Below are positions 1 through 9,449 of a DNA stretch of 64,000 nt, in pieces. Source of the DNA: Acidimicrobiales bacterium (GTDB lineage: Bacteria > Actinomycetota > Acidimicrobiia > Acidimicrobiales > Iamiaceae). Position 1 is the stretch's first letter. Each line of letters starts with the position of its first letter. The notes beneath the pieces were generated by a model. The model made no database searches. It saw nothing but the letters and a program-made list of their open reading frames with translations, and was not told the DNA's origin. Location: the NCBI GenBank assembly GCA_030447445.1, contig JAUJOW010000001.1:152511-216510 (forward strand), in the 5' to 3' direction. Made by a program: the position numbers and the translations under genes.

Positions 1-102
1 GGAGGCGACTGGGGCGGAGGTGGAGGCGACTGGGGCGGAGGTGGAGGCGACTGGGGTGGCGGCGGTGACTGGGGCGGCGGCTTCGGGGGAGGTGACTGGT
101 AG
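1..102 (+). CDS. C-terminal end of a Gly/Trp-rich-tailed membrane protein (partial; TPM/DUF2207-like tail)
   Basis: Frame 1 reads GGDWGGGGGDWGGGGGDWGGGGDWGGGFGGGDW-stop; similar Gly-rich tail to the DUF2207-like protein ending at 26010. Confidence 0.5.
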   Translation, partial: GGDWGGGGGDWGGGGGDWGGGGDWGGGFGGGDW

Positions 103-160
103 CGGCCTCGCCGTCGAGAGATCGTCCGGAGCGGGCAGTGACGAGCTGGCGTCAGGCGGG

Positions 161-790
161 TCACGTGCGGTCGTCGTCTCGGGCCGCGTCAACCGTGGCG
201 AGGGTCAGGTCCGTCCATGCCGTGAGGGCTCGATCATCATCGATGCCGAGTGGCGGGGAGCCGAAGGTCCAGGCCGTGCGACGCAGGGCGACAAGCGGGC
301 CCAGGACGAGGACGGCGGCTGCCTCCGGGTCCTTGACCTCGGGCGCGAGGGCTGCGATGAGGCTGGCGGCGGTGCGATAGCTGAGGTCGACGATGTCGTT
401 CTTGACCTCGACGGTGCGGTCGGTCATGCGTTGGCCGTCATGTTCGAGCACGCTGGTGAGGTCCTTCAGGCGGTCCATCTCGTCGAGGAACCATCGTCCG
501 AGACCCGAGATGATGCGCCGTAGCAGCGCTCGGTCCGCTCCGATGGCGCCGGCGAGGTCCAGTTCGCTGATCTGAGCCGCCCCGGTGGCGGCGCGGTCGA
601 GGTGCGTTCGCACGGCTGCCTCGAGCAGCGCGTGCTTGCTGGGGAAGTGCTTGTAGAGAGCACCGCGTCGGGGTTGGAGACCGACCGCAGCCTCGATGTC
701 GCCGACTGCGGTGGCTCGGAAACCGCGCTCGGCGAACAGCCGCATGCCCTCCTCGAGGAGTCGCTGGCGCGTCGGTGCGGGATCGGCCAT
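161..790 (-). CDS. TetR family transcriptional regulator
   Basis: N-terminal HTH RQRLLEEGMRLFAERGFRATAVGDIEAAVGLQPRRGALYKHFPSKHALLEAAV. Confidence 0.9.
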   Translation of the reverse strand: MADPAPTRQRLLEEGMRLFAERGFRATAVGDIEAAVGLQPRRGALYKHFPSKHALLEAAVRTHLDRAATGAAQISELDLAGAIGADRALLRRIISGLGRWFLDEMDRLKDLTSVLEHDGQRMTDRTVEVKNDIVDLSYRTAASLIAALAPEVKDPEAAAVLVLGPLVALRRTAWTFGSPPLGIDDDRALTAWTDLTLATVDAARDDDRT

Positions 791-799
791 GCTAGGAGG

Positions 800-815
800 G
801 TAATCGACCGATTAC
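800..815. promoter_or_regulatory. Probable TetR operator, perfect 16-bp palindrome GTAATCG-AC-CGATTAC
   Basis: Inverted repeat just upstream of the TetR gene and between it and the divergent gene. Confidence 0.65.
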
Positions 816-833
816 CGCAGGAGGGTCCTCCCG

Positions 834-1354
834 TTGGTCGCCAAGCTCCGAATCGTCGACCCAACCCGCCCTCCCGGCCTGATCGTCCGCGCCTATGCCG
901 CCTTGAGCGCGACACGCTTCGCCCGATTCATCTCGCGCCATGTCAACTGGAAGCTCGACCCGATCCTCTTGCGAGCCAGTCGGGGCCGCCTCGCCACGAC
1001 ACTCGTGTTCCCGACCGCCGTACTCGAGACCCGCGAGGCGAGGAGCGGCGCCCGACGACGCAACGCCATCATCTACTTCCACGACGGAGACCGGGTCACG
1101 ATCGCCGCATCGAACGCCGGTAGCTCCCGGCACCCGGCCTGGTACCACAACCTTCGAGCGCATCCGGACGTCACCTTCGCGGGGATCCGATGCGGGCGAC
1201 GGTGGTGGAAAACGAGGCTGAGCAGGCGAGGTTGTGGGTACTCGCCGATCGTGTCTTCCCAGCCTTCGCGAGCTATCGACGCGACGCGGCGAAGGTGAAT
1301 CGAACGATCCCGATCGTCCAGCTCACCCAACGCCAGTCAGACTCGGTCCGATAG
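834..1354 (+). pseudogene. Deazaflavin-dependent nitroreductase (Ddn/DUF385-like) with a frameshift near 1185-1192
   Basis: Frame 834 gives ...AIIYFHDGDRVTIAASNAGSSRHPAWYHNLRAHPDVTFAGI; conserved C-terminus MRATVVENEAEQARLWVLADRVFPAFASYRRDAAKVNRTIPIVQLTQRQ is in another frame. Confidence 0.75.
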
Positions 1355-1481
1355 AAGAGCCGCGCCGGGAATCGGACCTCGGAACAGACGACGACTGAGG
1401 CCGGCAGGGATCACAGCAAGGGAACTCGGCTTCGTACGTTGTTGCAGGGAGTGCACGTGCGCGTCATGACGCGCCTGCCGG

Positions 1482-1521
1482 AGGCGGCGCCGGGAATCGA
1501 ACCCGGGTACAGGGCTTTGCA
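1482..1521 (-). tRNA. 3' half of a tRNA-Cys-like sequence (TGCAAA-GCCCT-GTAC-CCGGG-TTCGATT-CCCGG-CGCCGCC-T)
   Basis: Perfect T-arm; acceptor strand complementary to the 5' half at 2380-2386; U73 discriminator and GCA anticodon typical of tRNA-Cys. Confidence 0.55.
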
Positions 1522-2351
1522 GAACCGTTCTGGACCCGAGAAACTCCCGGGTCAGCGCTCCTTTCTAGCAGAACGGGGAGCGAAAAGGGAGCAGCCGGGG
1601 AGCGGAGTCACGGCGTGTAGCGGTCAAGGACAGCGCTGCCGAAGCGCTCGAGTCCACGCTCTCGACTCGAACCCATTGGCGTCTCCTGGTCAAGGCGACC
1701 TTTCGCAAACCGAGCGCTCGATCGATCCAAGTAAGAGCGCTCCTTCTCCACTAGCGACACGGTCGCGTTCGCTGACAGCTTCGACCTGCCCGTGCGATGG
1801 TCCTTCTCTCCTACGTGTCCGAAGCACGCCCACGGGCGCCGACCACGGCAGACCCCTGTCTGCCGACTGCGCAAACGATCTGAGACGGCTCCTGACCGTG
1901 ATCGCTCGCGCCGCCGAGCATCGTGCCAACGTCGATCAGCGCTTGCGGCGTTCGACCACCAGACCACGCGCGCTCCCACGGAAGGGTGGTGCTCACTGCC
2001 AACGGGGCGCGGGTTCGCTCGACGAGCCCGCGTGATCGTCCGATAGAAGAACTGCGCTCGGACCTCGGAACAGACGACGACTGAGGCCCAGTCACAGCAG
2101 ACTCGGTCCGGATAGAAGAGCTGGAGGCGCCGGGAATCGGACCTCGGAACAGACGACGACGAAAAGGGAGGCCGGCAGTCAGATCACAGCTGAAGGGAAC
2201 TCGACCTCGAACCCATTTGCGTTCGGGTACGTTGTTGCAGGGAGTGCACGACTCGCCCGTGCGATGGACGTCGCCCACCGGAGGCGCGCCGGCGACGATC
2301 GAGACGGCCTCGACCGGATCGGCGCACCGGAGCATCGTGCCAACGTCGATC

Positions 2352-2386
2352 AGCCCTAGCGGCCTTCGCCACTCGGCCACGCCGCC
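2352..2386 (-). tRNA. 5' half of a tRNA-Cys-like sequence (GGCGGCG-TG-GCCGAGTGGCGAAGGC-...-AGGGCT)
   Basis: Acceptor GGCGGCG pairs 7/7 with the distant 3' half, AGGGC pairs 5/5 with GCCCT; D-arm GCCGAGTGGCGAAGGC. Confidence 0.5.
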
Positions 2387-2431
2387 GGGAACGGTGAACC
2401 CTAGCGCCAGCACCGGGGCGTCCACCGGTGG

Positions 2432-2845
2432 TCAGGTCACGCAGAGCACACTGTCGAGGCCGCTCACGGTGAAGAGGCGGCGCAACTCCGGCGGCGGGTC
2501 ACGGAACTCGATGTCGCCACGAGCGGCCACCGCTCGCCGGTGGGCGCCGATGAAGACACCGAGGGCGGTGGAGTCACAGAACGTCACCCCGGACAGGTCG
2601 ATGACGAGATGCGCACGCCCCCCTCCGATCTGATCGGCCAGACAGGAGCGCAACTGCGGGACCGAGGCCAAGTCCAGATCACCGCTCACCCGAACCAGAA
2701 CCGGGCTGTCGTCGTGGTCGGTGACCTCGATCCGCAGGTCGGGCGTCTTGGCCCAGGGGTTGGAGCGGAGCAGGCGCACCAGCGTCCACCGTGCCCGACC
2801 CGGCCGCAGTCGAAACGGGCGGCCCCCGACGACGGCGCCCACCAA
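2432..2845 (-). CDS. STAS-domain anti-sigma factor antagonist (start uncertain)
   Basis: LVRVSGDLDLASVPQLRSCLADQI...HLVIDLSGVTFCDSTALGVFIGAHRRA. Confidence 0.85.
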   Translation of the reverse strand: MVGAVVGGRPFRLRPGRARWTLVRLLRSNPWAKTPDLRIEVTDHDDSPVLVRVSGDLDLASVPQLRSCLADQIGGGRAHLVIDLSGVTFCDSTALGVFIGAHRRAVAARGDIEFRDPPPELRRLFTVSGLDSVLCVT

Positions 2846-2874
2846 CCCGACAAATGTTGACAGCGACAGATGCG

Positions 2875-3500
2875 ATGATCACATTCCAGAATGTGATCGT
2901 TGAGCCGGGGGCGGACGCCGACCTGTCGGTCGAGGCACTCGCCGAGGCCAGCGGGACCAGCGTGCGGACGATCCGCTGGTACCAGTCCGAGGGCCTGCCC
3001 CCCCGAGCGCCGTGGTCGGGAGGCCCGCTATGGCGCTGCTCACCTCGAGCGCCTCCAGCTGGTGGCCGAGAGCTGCAGCGACGAGGCCTCCGGCTGAGCG
3101 CCATCGCCGAGTTGCTGCGGCGCTCGCCGTCGGCTTCGGCGGCGGACTGGCTCGGGCTGAGCGAGGCCATCGAGCAGCCGTGGGGCGGCGACCGGGCCGA
3201 GCTGCTCTCCGAAGAGGAGCTGGCCCAGCGGGTCGAGCCCAGCCCGGTGGAGGACTACGTGGCCGCCGGGCTCGTCGAGCGACGTGACGACACCGTCCCC
3301 GTCGTCTACCTCGTCCCGAGTCCCGGGCTCCTCGACGTGGCCGTGTCCTGGACCGCCGCCGCCCTCGACCTCGACGCCGCCGCCCGCTTGGCCGACCTCC
3401 TGGCCGGCCATGCGGGCCATGGCCGACGACCTGGTGGCGCGGTTCACCGAGGAGGTCAGCCTGCGACGGCTGGCCGGCGAGGGACCGGGCGGTCCTGCTC
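2875..3500 (+). pseudogene. MerR family regulator remnant, several frameshifts
   Basis: LSVEALAEASGTSVRTIRWYQSEGLPP, then ERRGREARYGAAHLERLQLVAE in another frame, then LQRRGLRLSAIAELLRRSPSA, then ADDLVARFTEEVSLRRLAGEGP in another frame. Confidence 0.7.
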
Positions 3501-4596
3501 TTCGGCAACGGGCCCCTCGCCGAACCGTCGATCCCCGACCTTCCCGGCCTCGACCGCTTCGCTGGCACCATGTTCCACTCCGCCGCCTGGCTGGCCGACC
3601 ACGACCTCGGCGGCGAGCGGGTGGCGGTGATCGGCACCGGCGCTTCGGCCATCCAGTTCGTGCCCCGGATCCAGCCGACCGTGGCGTCACTGACCGTGTT
3701 CCAACGCACCGCCCCGTTGGTCCTCCCCCACCGGAACCGACGCATCACTCGCGGCGAGCGGGCCCTCTACCGTCGGGTGCCGGCCGCCCAACGGTTCGTG
3801 CGGGGCCTCGTCTACTGGAGCCGCGAACTGTTCGCCGGCGCCTTGCTGCGCAACTCCGAGAAGTCCCTCGGCAAGCTCGAGCAGGTGGCCCGCAAGCACC
3901 TCCAGGACGGCATCCCCGACCCGGCGCTGCGGGCCAAGGTCACGCCCGAGTACACACCGGGCTGCAAGCGGCTGCTGCCCTCCAACGACTGGTACCCGGC
4001 GTTGGCCGCCGACAACGTCGACGTCGTCACCGACAAGATCGTGGAGGTGACCGAGACGGGCGTGCTCACCGCCGACGGCACGCAGCACCCCGTCGACACC
4101 ATCATCTTCGGCACCGGCTTCCACGTCATCGGCAACCCCGTCGCCGATCGCATCAAGGGCGTCGACGGCCGCACGCTGGCCGAGCACTGGGCGATGTCGG
4201 GGATGAGCGCCTACCTCGGCACCACCGTGCCCGCCTTCCCCAACCTGTTCCTGTTGGCCGGCCCCAACACCGGGATCGCCCACACCTCCCTCGTGGTCAC
4301 GATCGAGGCCCAGGTGCGCTACGTCGTCGACGCCCTCCGGCGCATGGCCGAGGTGGGCGCCGGCACCGTCGAGGTGCGACGCCCCGTCTTCGACGCCTGG
4401 ACCGAGGAGATGCTCAACAAGGCGGCGCCCACCGTCTGGAACTCCGGGGGTTGTGCCAGTTGGTACCTCGACGACGCCGGCCGCAACCCCGTGCTCTGGC
4501 CCGACTACACGTTCCGTTTCGCCCGCCGCACCCCGGCGCTTCCGCCCCGCCGACTACCAGCTCCTCGCCGCCGTCCACCCGAAGGACGCCACCTGA
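3500..4596 (+). pseudogene. Flavin-containing (Baeyer-Villiger type) monooxygenase, N-terminal FAD-binding part missing, C-terminal frameshift
   Basis: GNGPLAEPSIPDLPGLDRFAGTMFHSAAW...GERVAVIGTGASAIQFVPRIQP...VDTIIFGTGFH; no N-terminal GxGxxG; end reads YQLLAAVHPKDAT in a shifted frame. Confidence 0.75.
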
Positions 4597-4765
4597 TGGC
4601 CGTCGAGCTGGCCGGCGCCACCACCCTCGTCACCTGAGCGGGCCGCGGCATCGGCCGGGCCACCGCGCTGGCCTTCGCCGGGCGTGGTGCCACGGTGGCT
4701 GCGGCTCGACTGGCGTCGGTCCCGTGTCGGGTCAGCGCCGTACTCGTGCGCGTCGGCCTCCGCTG
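4596..4765 (+). pseudogene. Short-chain dehydrogenase fragment with in-frame nonsense codon
   Basis: MAVELAGATTLVT-stop-AGRGIGRATALAFAGRGATVAAARL: TGA replaces the Gly codon of the TGxxxGxG motif. Confidence 0.65.
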
Positions 4766-4812
4766 ATAGGGAGCGATCCACCACCGTCGAGTTGCTACAG
4801 TGGCGGGCCCAC

Positions 4813-4888
4813 GCGGACGTGGCTCAGCTGGTAGAGCATCACCTTGCCAAGGTGAGGGTCGCGGGTTCGAATCCCGTCGTCCGCTCCA
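4813..4888 (+). tRNA. tRNA-Gly(GCC), CCA encoded
   Basis: GCGGACG...TTGCCAA anticodon loop...GCGGGTTCGAATCCCGT-CGTCCGC-T-CCA cloverleaf. Confidence 0.95.
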
Positions 4889-4921
4889 GAAGTGCTGGTC
4901 TGGCCCTTCCGAAGGGTCTGA

Positions 4922-5935
4922 CGCGAGTATCCGAACCGGCGGTCGAGCCAGCACCACCCACGCGCCATCGAGGCCGAGGCCCTCGCCAAGCGCTACGGCG
5001 AGGTCGAGGCCGTCCGTGGCGCCTCGTTCACCGTCGCTCCCGGCGAGGTCTTCGGCTTCCTCGGTCCCAACGGCGCCGGCAAGAGCACGACGATCAACAT
5101 GCTCTGCACGCTGGCGCGTCCCACCTCCGGCACCGCCCGCGTGCACGGCTTCGACGTTGCCGGCGAGCGGGACGACGTCCGCCGGCACCTCGGCGTCGTC
5201 TTTCAGGACCCGACGCTCGACGGCTACCTCACCGCCGAGCAGAACCTCCGCCTGCACGCCGAGCTGTACGGCATCGACGCCGGTGTCATCCGGGCGCGGA
5301 TGCGCCAGATGCTCGAGATGGTCGACCTCTGGGACCGCCGCGACCAGCCGGTCCAGACCTACTCCGGCGGCATGCGACGGCGCCTGGAGATCGCGCGCGG
5401 CCTCATGCACTCGCCACGGGTGCTGTTCCTCGATGAGCCGACCATCGGTCTCGACCCGGACGCGCAGCTCGATCTGGCGCTACATCCGCGCCCTGCAGGA
5501 AGCCGAGGGCACGACGATCTTCATGACCACGCACCACATGGACGAGGCCGACTTCTGCGACCGCATCGCGATCATGGACGGCGGGGACATCGTCGTGCTG
5601 GACACGCCCGAGGCCCTCAAGGCGAGCGTCGGGGCCGATCGGGTGGTGCCGGGCACCGCCGACGACGCGGCCCTGACCGCCCTGCGCGACCGCTTCGTCA
5701 TCGAGGCGACGGCCGCCGGAGGTGGGTGACCTTCCCCGTCGCCGCCGGCGAGGCGTTCGTGCCCCGGTTGTTCGCCGAGCTCGACGTGGCCATCACGTCG
5801 GTGGCGGTGTCGCGACCGACGCTGGACGACGTCTTCATGCGCTACACGGGCCTGACGATGCGGGACGCCGAGACTGCGTCGACGTCGGATCGCGACCGGG
5901 CGATCCTGCGGGTGCTGGCGAGGTCTGGCCGATGA
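4922..5935 (+). pseudogene. ABC transporter ATPase (DrrA/multidrug type), no obvious start codon and internal frameshifts
   Basis: GFLGPNGAGKSTTINML, TYSGGMRRRLEIARGL, LFLDEPTIGLDP; frame switches near 5475 (IWRYIRALQEAEGTTIFMTTHHMDEADFCDRIAIMDGG) and back near 5725. Confidence 0.75.
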
Positions 5936-6675
5936 GCATCGTGGCGTGGCTGCTCCAGCCGTTGCTGTTCCTGCTCGTCCTCGGGCCCGGGCTGCAGACG
6001 CTCTCGGCCGCGTCCACCGACGGCGTGGACCTCACGACGTTCATGTTCCCCGGCGTCATCTGCATGGCGCTCCTGTACAGCGCCATGTTCAGCGCGGCAT
6101 CGCTGGTCTGGGACCGCGAGCTCGGGTTCCTGCGGGAGATGATGGTCGCGCCGGTCCGGCGGTCGTCGATCGTCCTGGGCAAGTGCCTGGGCGGCGTGAC
6201 CATCGCCGTGAGCCAGGGCGTGCTCGTGCTGGCCCTGGCCGGCCTCGTGCACGTGCCCTACGACCCGGTGCTGCTGCTCGGCGTCTTCGGCCTCGAAGTG
6301 CTGATCGCCTTCACGATCACCGCCTTCGGCGTGATGGTCGCCATCTGCATCAAGCAGGCCCGGACGTTCACGAGCGTGATGCAGCTGTTCGTGCTGCCGA
6401 TGATGTTCCTGTCCGGCGCGCTGTACCCGGTCGCCGAGCTGCCCGACTGGCTGCGCCTGCTCAACCGCCTGAACCCGCTGACCTATGTCGTCGACCCGAC
6501 GCGGCGGCTGGTGTTCGACCGCCTGGACATCTCGGAGGCCGCCCGGCACCGGCTCGCCCCCGGCGTCACCTGGTGGGGCTGGCGGGTGCCGTCGTTCGTC
6601 GAGGTGGGGATCGTGCTGGCGCTGGGCCTGGCGATGCTGGCGGTCGCCATCTTCCGGTTCACGCGGACGGAGTGA
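5932..6675 (+). CDS. ABC-2 type transporter permease (N-terminus appears short)
   Basis: MSIVAWLLQPLLFLLVLGPG...FPGVICMALLYSAMFSAASLVWDRELGFLREMMVAPVRR... Confidence 0.85.
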   Translation: MSIVAWLLQPLLFLLVLGPGLQTLSAASTDGVDLTTFMFPGVICMALLYSAMFSAASLVWDRELGFLREMMVAPVRRSSIVLGKCLGGVTIAVSQGVLVLALAGLVHVPYDPVLLLGVFGLEVLIAFTITAFGVMVAICIKQARTFTSVMQLFVLPMMFLSGALYPVAELPDWLRLLNRLNPLTYVVDPTRRLVFDRLDISEAARHRLAPGVTWWGWRVPSFVEVGIVLALGLAMLAVAIFRFTRTE

Positions 6676-6795
6676 CGGCTGGCCCGACGGCGAGGCCGAT
6701 CCCCGTCGCTGGGCCATTCGCGGCGCTGAGGCCACGGGCGCACTCAAAGGCGCTGACTCAAGGCGCGCAGTCCGTCGACCGCTCGCACTTGACGC

Positions 6796-7683
6796 TTACG
6801 CCGTCGCTGCCACCCGGAAGCCAGCCCCGCCGCCTTGCTCGTAGATGCCGTGTCGACGCGCACATCGAGCGAGGTCCTTGCCATGCATGTAGCTCCCGCC
6901 ACGGGTGATGTGGGGGTCGAACGCGTGATGCTCGACGCTGGGGACTTCGGCGGGAGCGCCCGGGTACGCGTAGTACTGCGTCGAGGTCCACTCGTCCACG
7001 TTGCCTGCCAGGTCGACGACACCGTAAGGGCTGGCACCGAAGGGGAGCGATCCAACAGGCAGCGCTCGGCCGATGCCAAGTTCTGCGAGGTTCGCGCATC
7101 GGCGCTCGAAGACATCGCCCCACGGGTACTCGCGCCCGTCGTCGCCGCGCGCTGCACGCTCCCATTCGTCCTCAGTGGGGAGCCGCACTTCCCCGCCCGT
7201 CACCTCAGAGGCCCACTCGCAGAAGGCCGACGCCTGCCACCACGCCAGTTGGTCGATCGGCAGGCTTCCGCCGCCAGCCGGCGCATCCCAACCGGCCACG
7301 GCGCAGAAGGAACGCCACTGGTCGAACGTCACCGGCGTTGTCGCGATCGCGAAGGCGCCGACGGGGATCTGCGACCGCGGGGCCTCTTTGGCGAAGTAGG
7401 AACGAGGGAGGCCGGGGTGGCGCTCCACGACGTCATCGATCTCGTCCGTCGGCGTTCCTCGAAGCAAGACACCCTCAGGGACGTCCGACCACCTGATCGC
7501 CAGAGCCTGCACCCGCCCATCTTGCCGTCGCCCGGCGCCCTCAGCCCGTGTGGCGCCTCCCAGCTTCGGCGACAGGGGAGTTGTCTGTGCACCGTCGGTC
7601 GCCTGGGCCGCAGGTCTGTGAGGCCCTACGCGAGGTCGCTCTGATGGGGATCGGTTCAGCGAGCGGCGGATCGCGTCGTCCAT
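6796..7683 (-). CDS. SUMF1/formylglycine-generating enzyme family protein
   Basis: VRLPTEDEWERAARGDDGREYPWGD...GVVDLAGNVDEWTSTQYY...RGGSYMHG...GFRV. Confidence 0.85.
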   Translation of the reverse strand: MDDAIRRSLNRSPSERPRVGPHRPAAQATDGAQTTPLSPKLGGATRAEGAGRRQDGRVQALAIRWSDVPEGVLLRGTPTDEIDDVVERHPGLPRSYFAKEAPRSQIPVGAFAIATTPVTFDQWRSFCAVAGWDAPAGGGSLPIDQLAWWQASAFCEWASEVTGGEVRLPTEDEWERAARGDDGREYPWGDVFERRCANLAELGIGRALPVGSLPFGASPYGVVDLAGNVDEWTSTQYYAYPGAPAEVPSVEHHAFDPHITRGGSYMHGKDLARCARRHGIYEQGGGAGFRVAATA

Positions 7684-7697
7684 GCCCCTCGATGACC

Positions 7698-8120
7698 TCA
7701 GCCGACCTCAGCGACAGTCATGCGCTCTGCCGTGGCGGCATCGAGCAAGGCCAGGTCACCGGCGACGACGACGAGGCTCGGGTCACGCAGCCGGTCGGCC
7801 GCGGCCAGATGGACGGCGTCGTAGCCGCGGAGGCGGTGCCTCTGGGCAAGGTCGCCCGCTCGGTGGGCAAGTTCGTCGTCGACATCGACGAGGTCGACCT
7901 CGTCGTAGAGCGACTCCAACGCCGTGGTGGCGTCTCGAAGCTGCCGGGCCGTGAGTCGCTCGAGCCGCTGGGCCTGAGCGAGCGCGGCACGCGCCTCTGG
8001 ATAGAGCAGTCGGACGCTCACGATCCGATCAGCACCGTCCCACAACGAGGCGGCACGCACGGAGCCTGCCTCGGCGATCAGCAGCGGCACGACGGCCGAC
8101 GTGTCGAAGTACGAGATCAC
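7698..8120 (-). CDS. PIN-domain toxin (VapC-like)
   Basis: ISYFDTSAVVPLLIAE...LRGYDAVHLAAADRL...; GTG start overlaps antitoxin stop (GTGA). Confidence 0.85.
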   Translation of the reverse strand: MISYFDTSAVVPLLIAEAGSVRAASLWDGADRIVSVRLLYPEARAALAQAQRLERLTARQLRDATTALESLYDEVDLVDVDDELAHRAGDLAQRHRLRGYDAVHLAAADRLRDPSLVVVAGDLALLDAATAERMTVAEVG

Positions 8121-8371
8121 CTTCGCTGTTCGGCCACGAGCTCCGAGACGGTGCCTCTCGTCTTGATCGGCTTGCCCATCGGGCGCCGCGGCTGTCGCGC
8201 CGGCGTCACGATGCCCTCGGCGATGAGTCGGTCGAGGACGCGCTCGGTCCCGATCGGGACGACGCGGGCGATCGCTCGGCCTCGGTCGGTCACGACGACC
8301 TCGTCGCCACCACGAACGCGATCGAGGTAGCGGCTCAGGTTGTTCCGGAGCTCTCTGACACCGACCTCCAT
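8117..8371 (-). CDS. Type II antitoxin, Phd/YefM-like
   Basis: MEVGVRELRNNLSRYLDRVRGGDEVVVTDRGRAIARVVP. Confidence 0.85.
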   Translation of the reverse strand: MEVGVRELRNNLSRYLDRVRGGDEVVVTDRGRAIARVVPIGTERVLDRLIAEGIVTPARQPRRPMGKPIKTRGTVSELVAEQRR

Positions 8372-8542
8372 CGACACGCCCTCCCTGTGATGTAGCCACT
8401 TGACGAGCACAATCGTAGCTACATCGGCGAATAGCGCGCTCTCGACGGCGCTGGCAGAGACCGTCGGCGAACCTCGTCCCCGAGGATCCTTTACACCACC
8501 ACGGGCAGTGGTCACAGTGTCCGTCGACCGGTTCTCGGGCTC

Positions 8543-9445
8543 GTGGGGGGAAACGTGAAGCGTCGCATCGGCATGCTGTCGACGGCCTTGGCAGTTGTGG
8601 TCGCCCTGGTCGGGCTCGGCACCCCGGCGGTGGAGGCCCGGACCGACAACCGCTCCAAGCCGGTGGTCTACGTCCACGGGTACAACGCCTTTGGCGACGG
8701 GACCGACTGCAACATGTGGTCGTCCATGGACGGCACCTTGCGATCGTGGGGGCTGACAGGTCGGAAGGTCACCGTCCGCTACTACAAGGGCGACACCAAC
8801 TGCACCCACGCCCTCGAGAACTACGGCACCGGTGGCCGACACTACGACCCGGGCGGCCCCTATGACCGCTACGTCCGCTTGGAGCACCTCGGCTACCGGC
8901 TGGCCTGGCTGATCTACAGCCAGTGGTCGAGCCGGGGCGTCACCGTGGACGTGGTGAGCCACTCCATGGGCGGGCTCATCACCCGCTACGCGCTCGCCCA
9001 GGTCGCTCGCCGACATCCGGACTTCCCGCCCTACCTCTACGTTGAGGACTCGGTCACGCTTGGTACGCCCCACGCCGGCACCGGTTGGGCCGACTGGTGC
9101 TGGACGACCCAGTGCGAGCAGATGCGCCCCGGCTCCTCGTTCGTCAACTGGCTGGGTAGCTACGCACCGAACCCGCAGGGCTCCGGTGGCACCGATTGGA
9201 CCGCCATCGGGTCCTACGACGACGAGATCGTCTCGGAGGGCTCGGCCGTGGCCATGAGCGCTGCCCACAAGACCCAGTACCTGGGCAGCGCCGACGTCGC
9301 GCACAGCGACTACTACAAGGACACCACCGACGCCCGCACCGCCGACGTCCGCTACAACGACAACGGCGGGGCGTACTACACGTGGTACGACGCCCCGTGG
9401 GCGGTGCGTTGGAGCGACTACTCGCTCCTCTACGGCAGCTGGTGA
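8543..9445 (+). CDS. Secreted alpha/beta hydrolase (lipase-like)
   Basis: Signal peptide; PVVYVHGYN; catalytic VVSHSMGGLITRYAL. Confidence 0.85.
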   Translation: MGGNVKRRIGMLSTALAVVVALVGLGTPAVEARTDNRSKPVVYVHGYNAFGDGTDCNMWSSMDGTLRSWGLTGRKVTVRYYKGDTNCTHALENYGTGGRHYDPGGPYDRYVRLEHLGYRLAWLIYSQWSSRGVTVDVVSHSMGGLITRYALAQVARRHPDFPPYLYVEDSVTLGTPHAGTGWADWCWTTQCEQMRPGSSFVNWLGSYAPNPQGSGGTDWTAIGSYDDEIVSEGSAVAMSAAHKTQYLGSADVAHSDYYKDTTDARTADVRYNDNGGAYYTWYDAPWAVRWSDYSLLYGSW

Positions 9446-9449
9446 CGGC

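Larger units (their letters stand above)
1341..2390. repeat. Non-coding mosaic of short repeated modules with tRNA-like fragments
   Basis: gagcatcgtgccaacgtcgatcagc at 1916 and 2330; cggacctcggaacagacgacgac at 1373, 2059 and 2138; tacgttgttgcagggagtgcacg at 1435 and 2228; actcggtccg(g)atagaagag at 1341 and 2101. Confidence 0.8.

Noticed and set aside
1-102. Tandem repeat ggaggcgactggggcggaggt as a regulatory repeat
   Set aside because: It is the Gly-Asp-Trp-rich C-terminus of a protein in frame 1.
1482-2386. Definite group I intron in tRNA-Cys
   Set aside because: Exon halves pair well, but I could not identify P3/P7 core elements or a G at the 3' junction; kept only as a hypothesis.
7698-8371. 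Toxin-antitoxin pair as a novel defence system
   Set aside because: Standard Phd/YefM-like antitoxin with PIN toxin arrangement.
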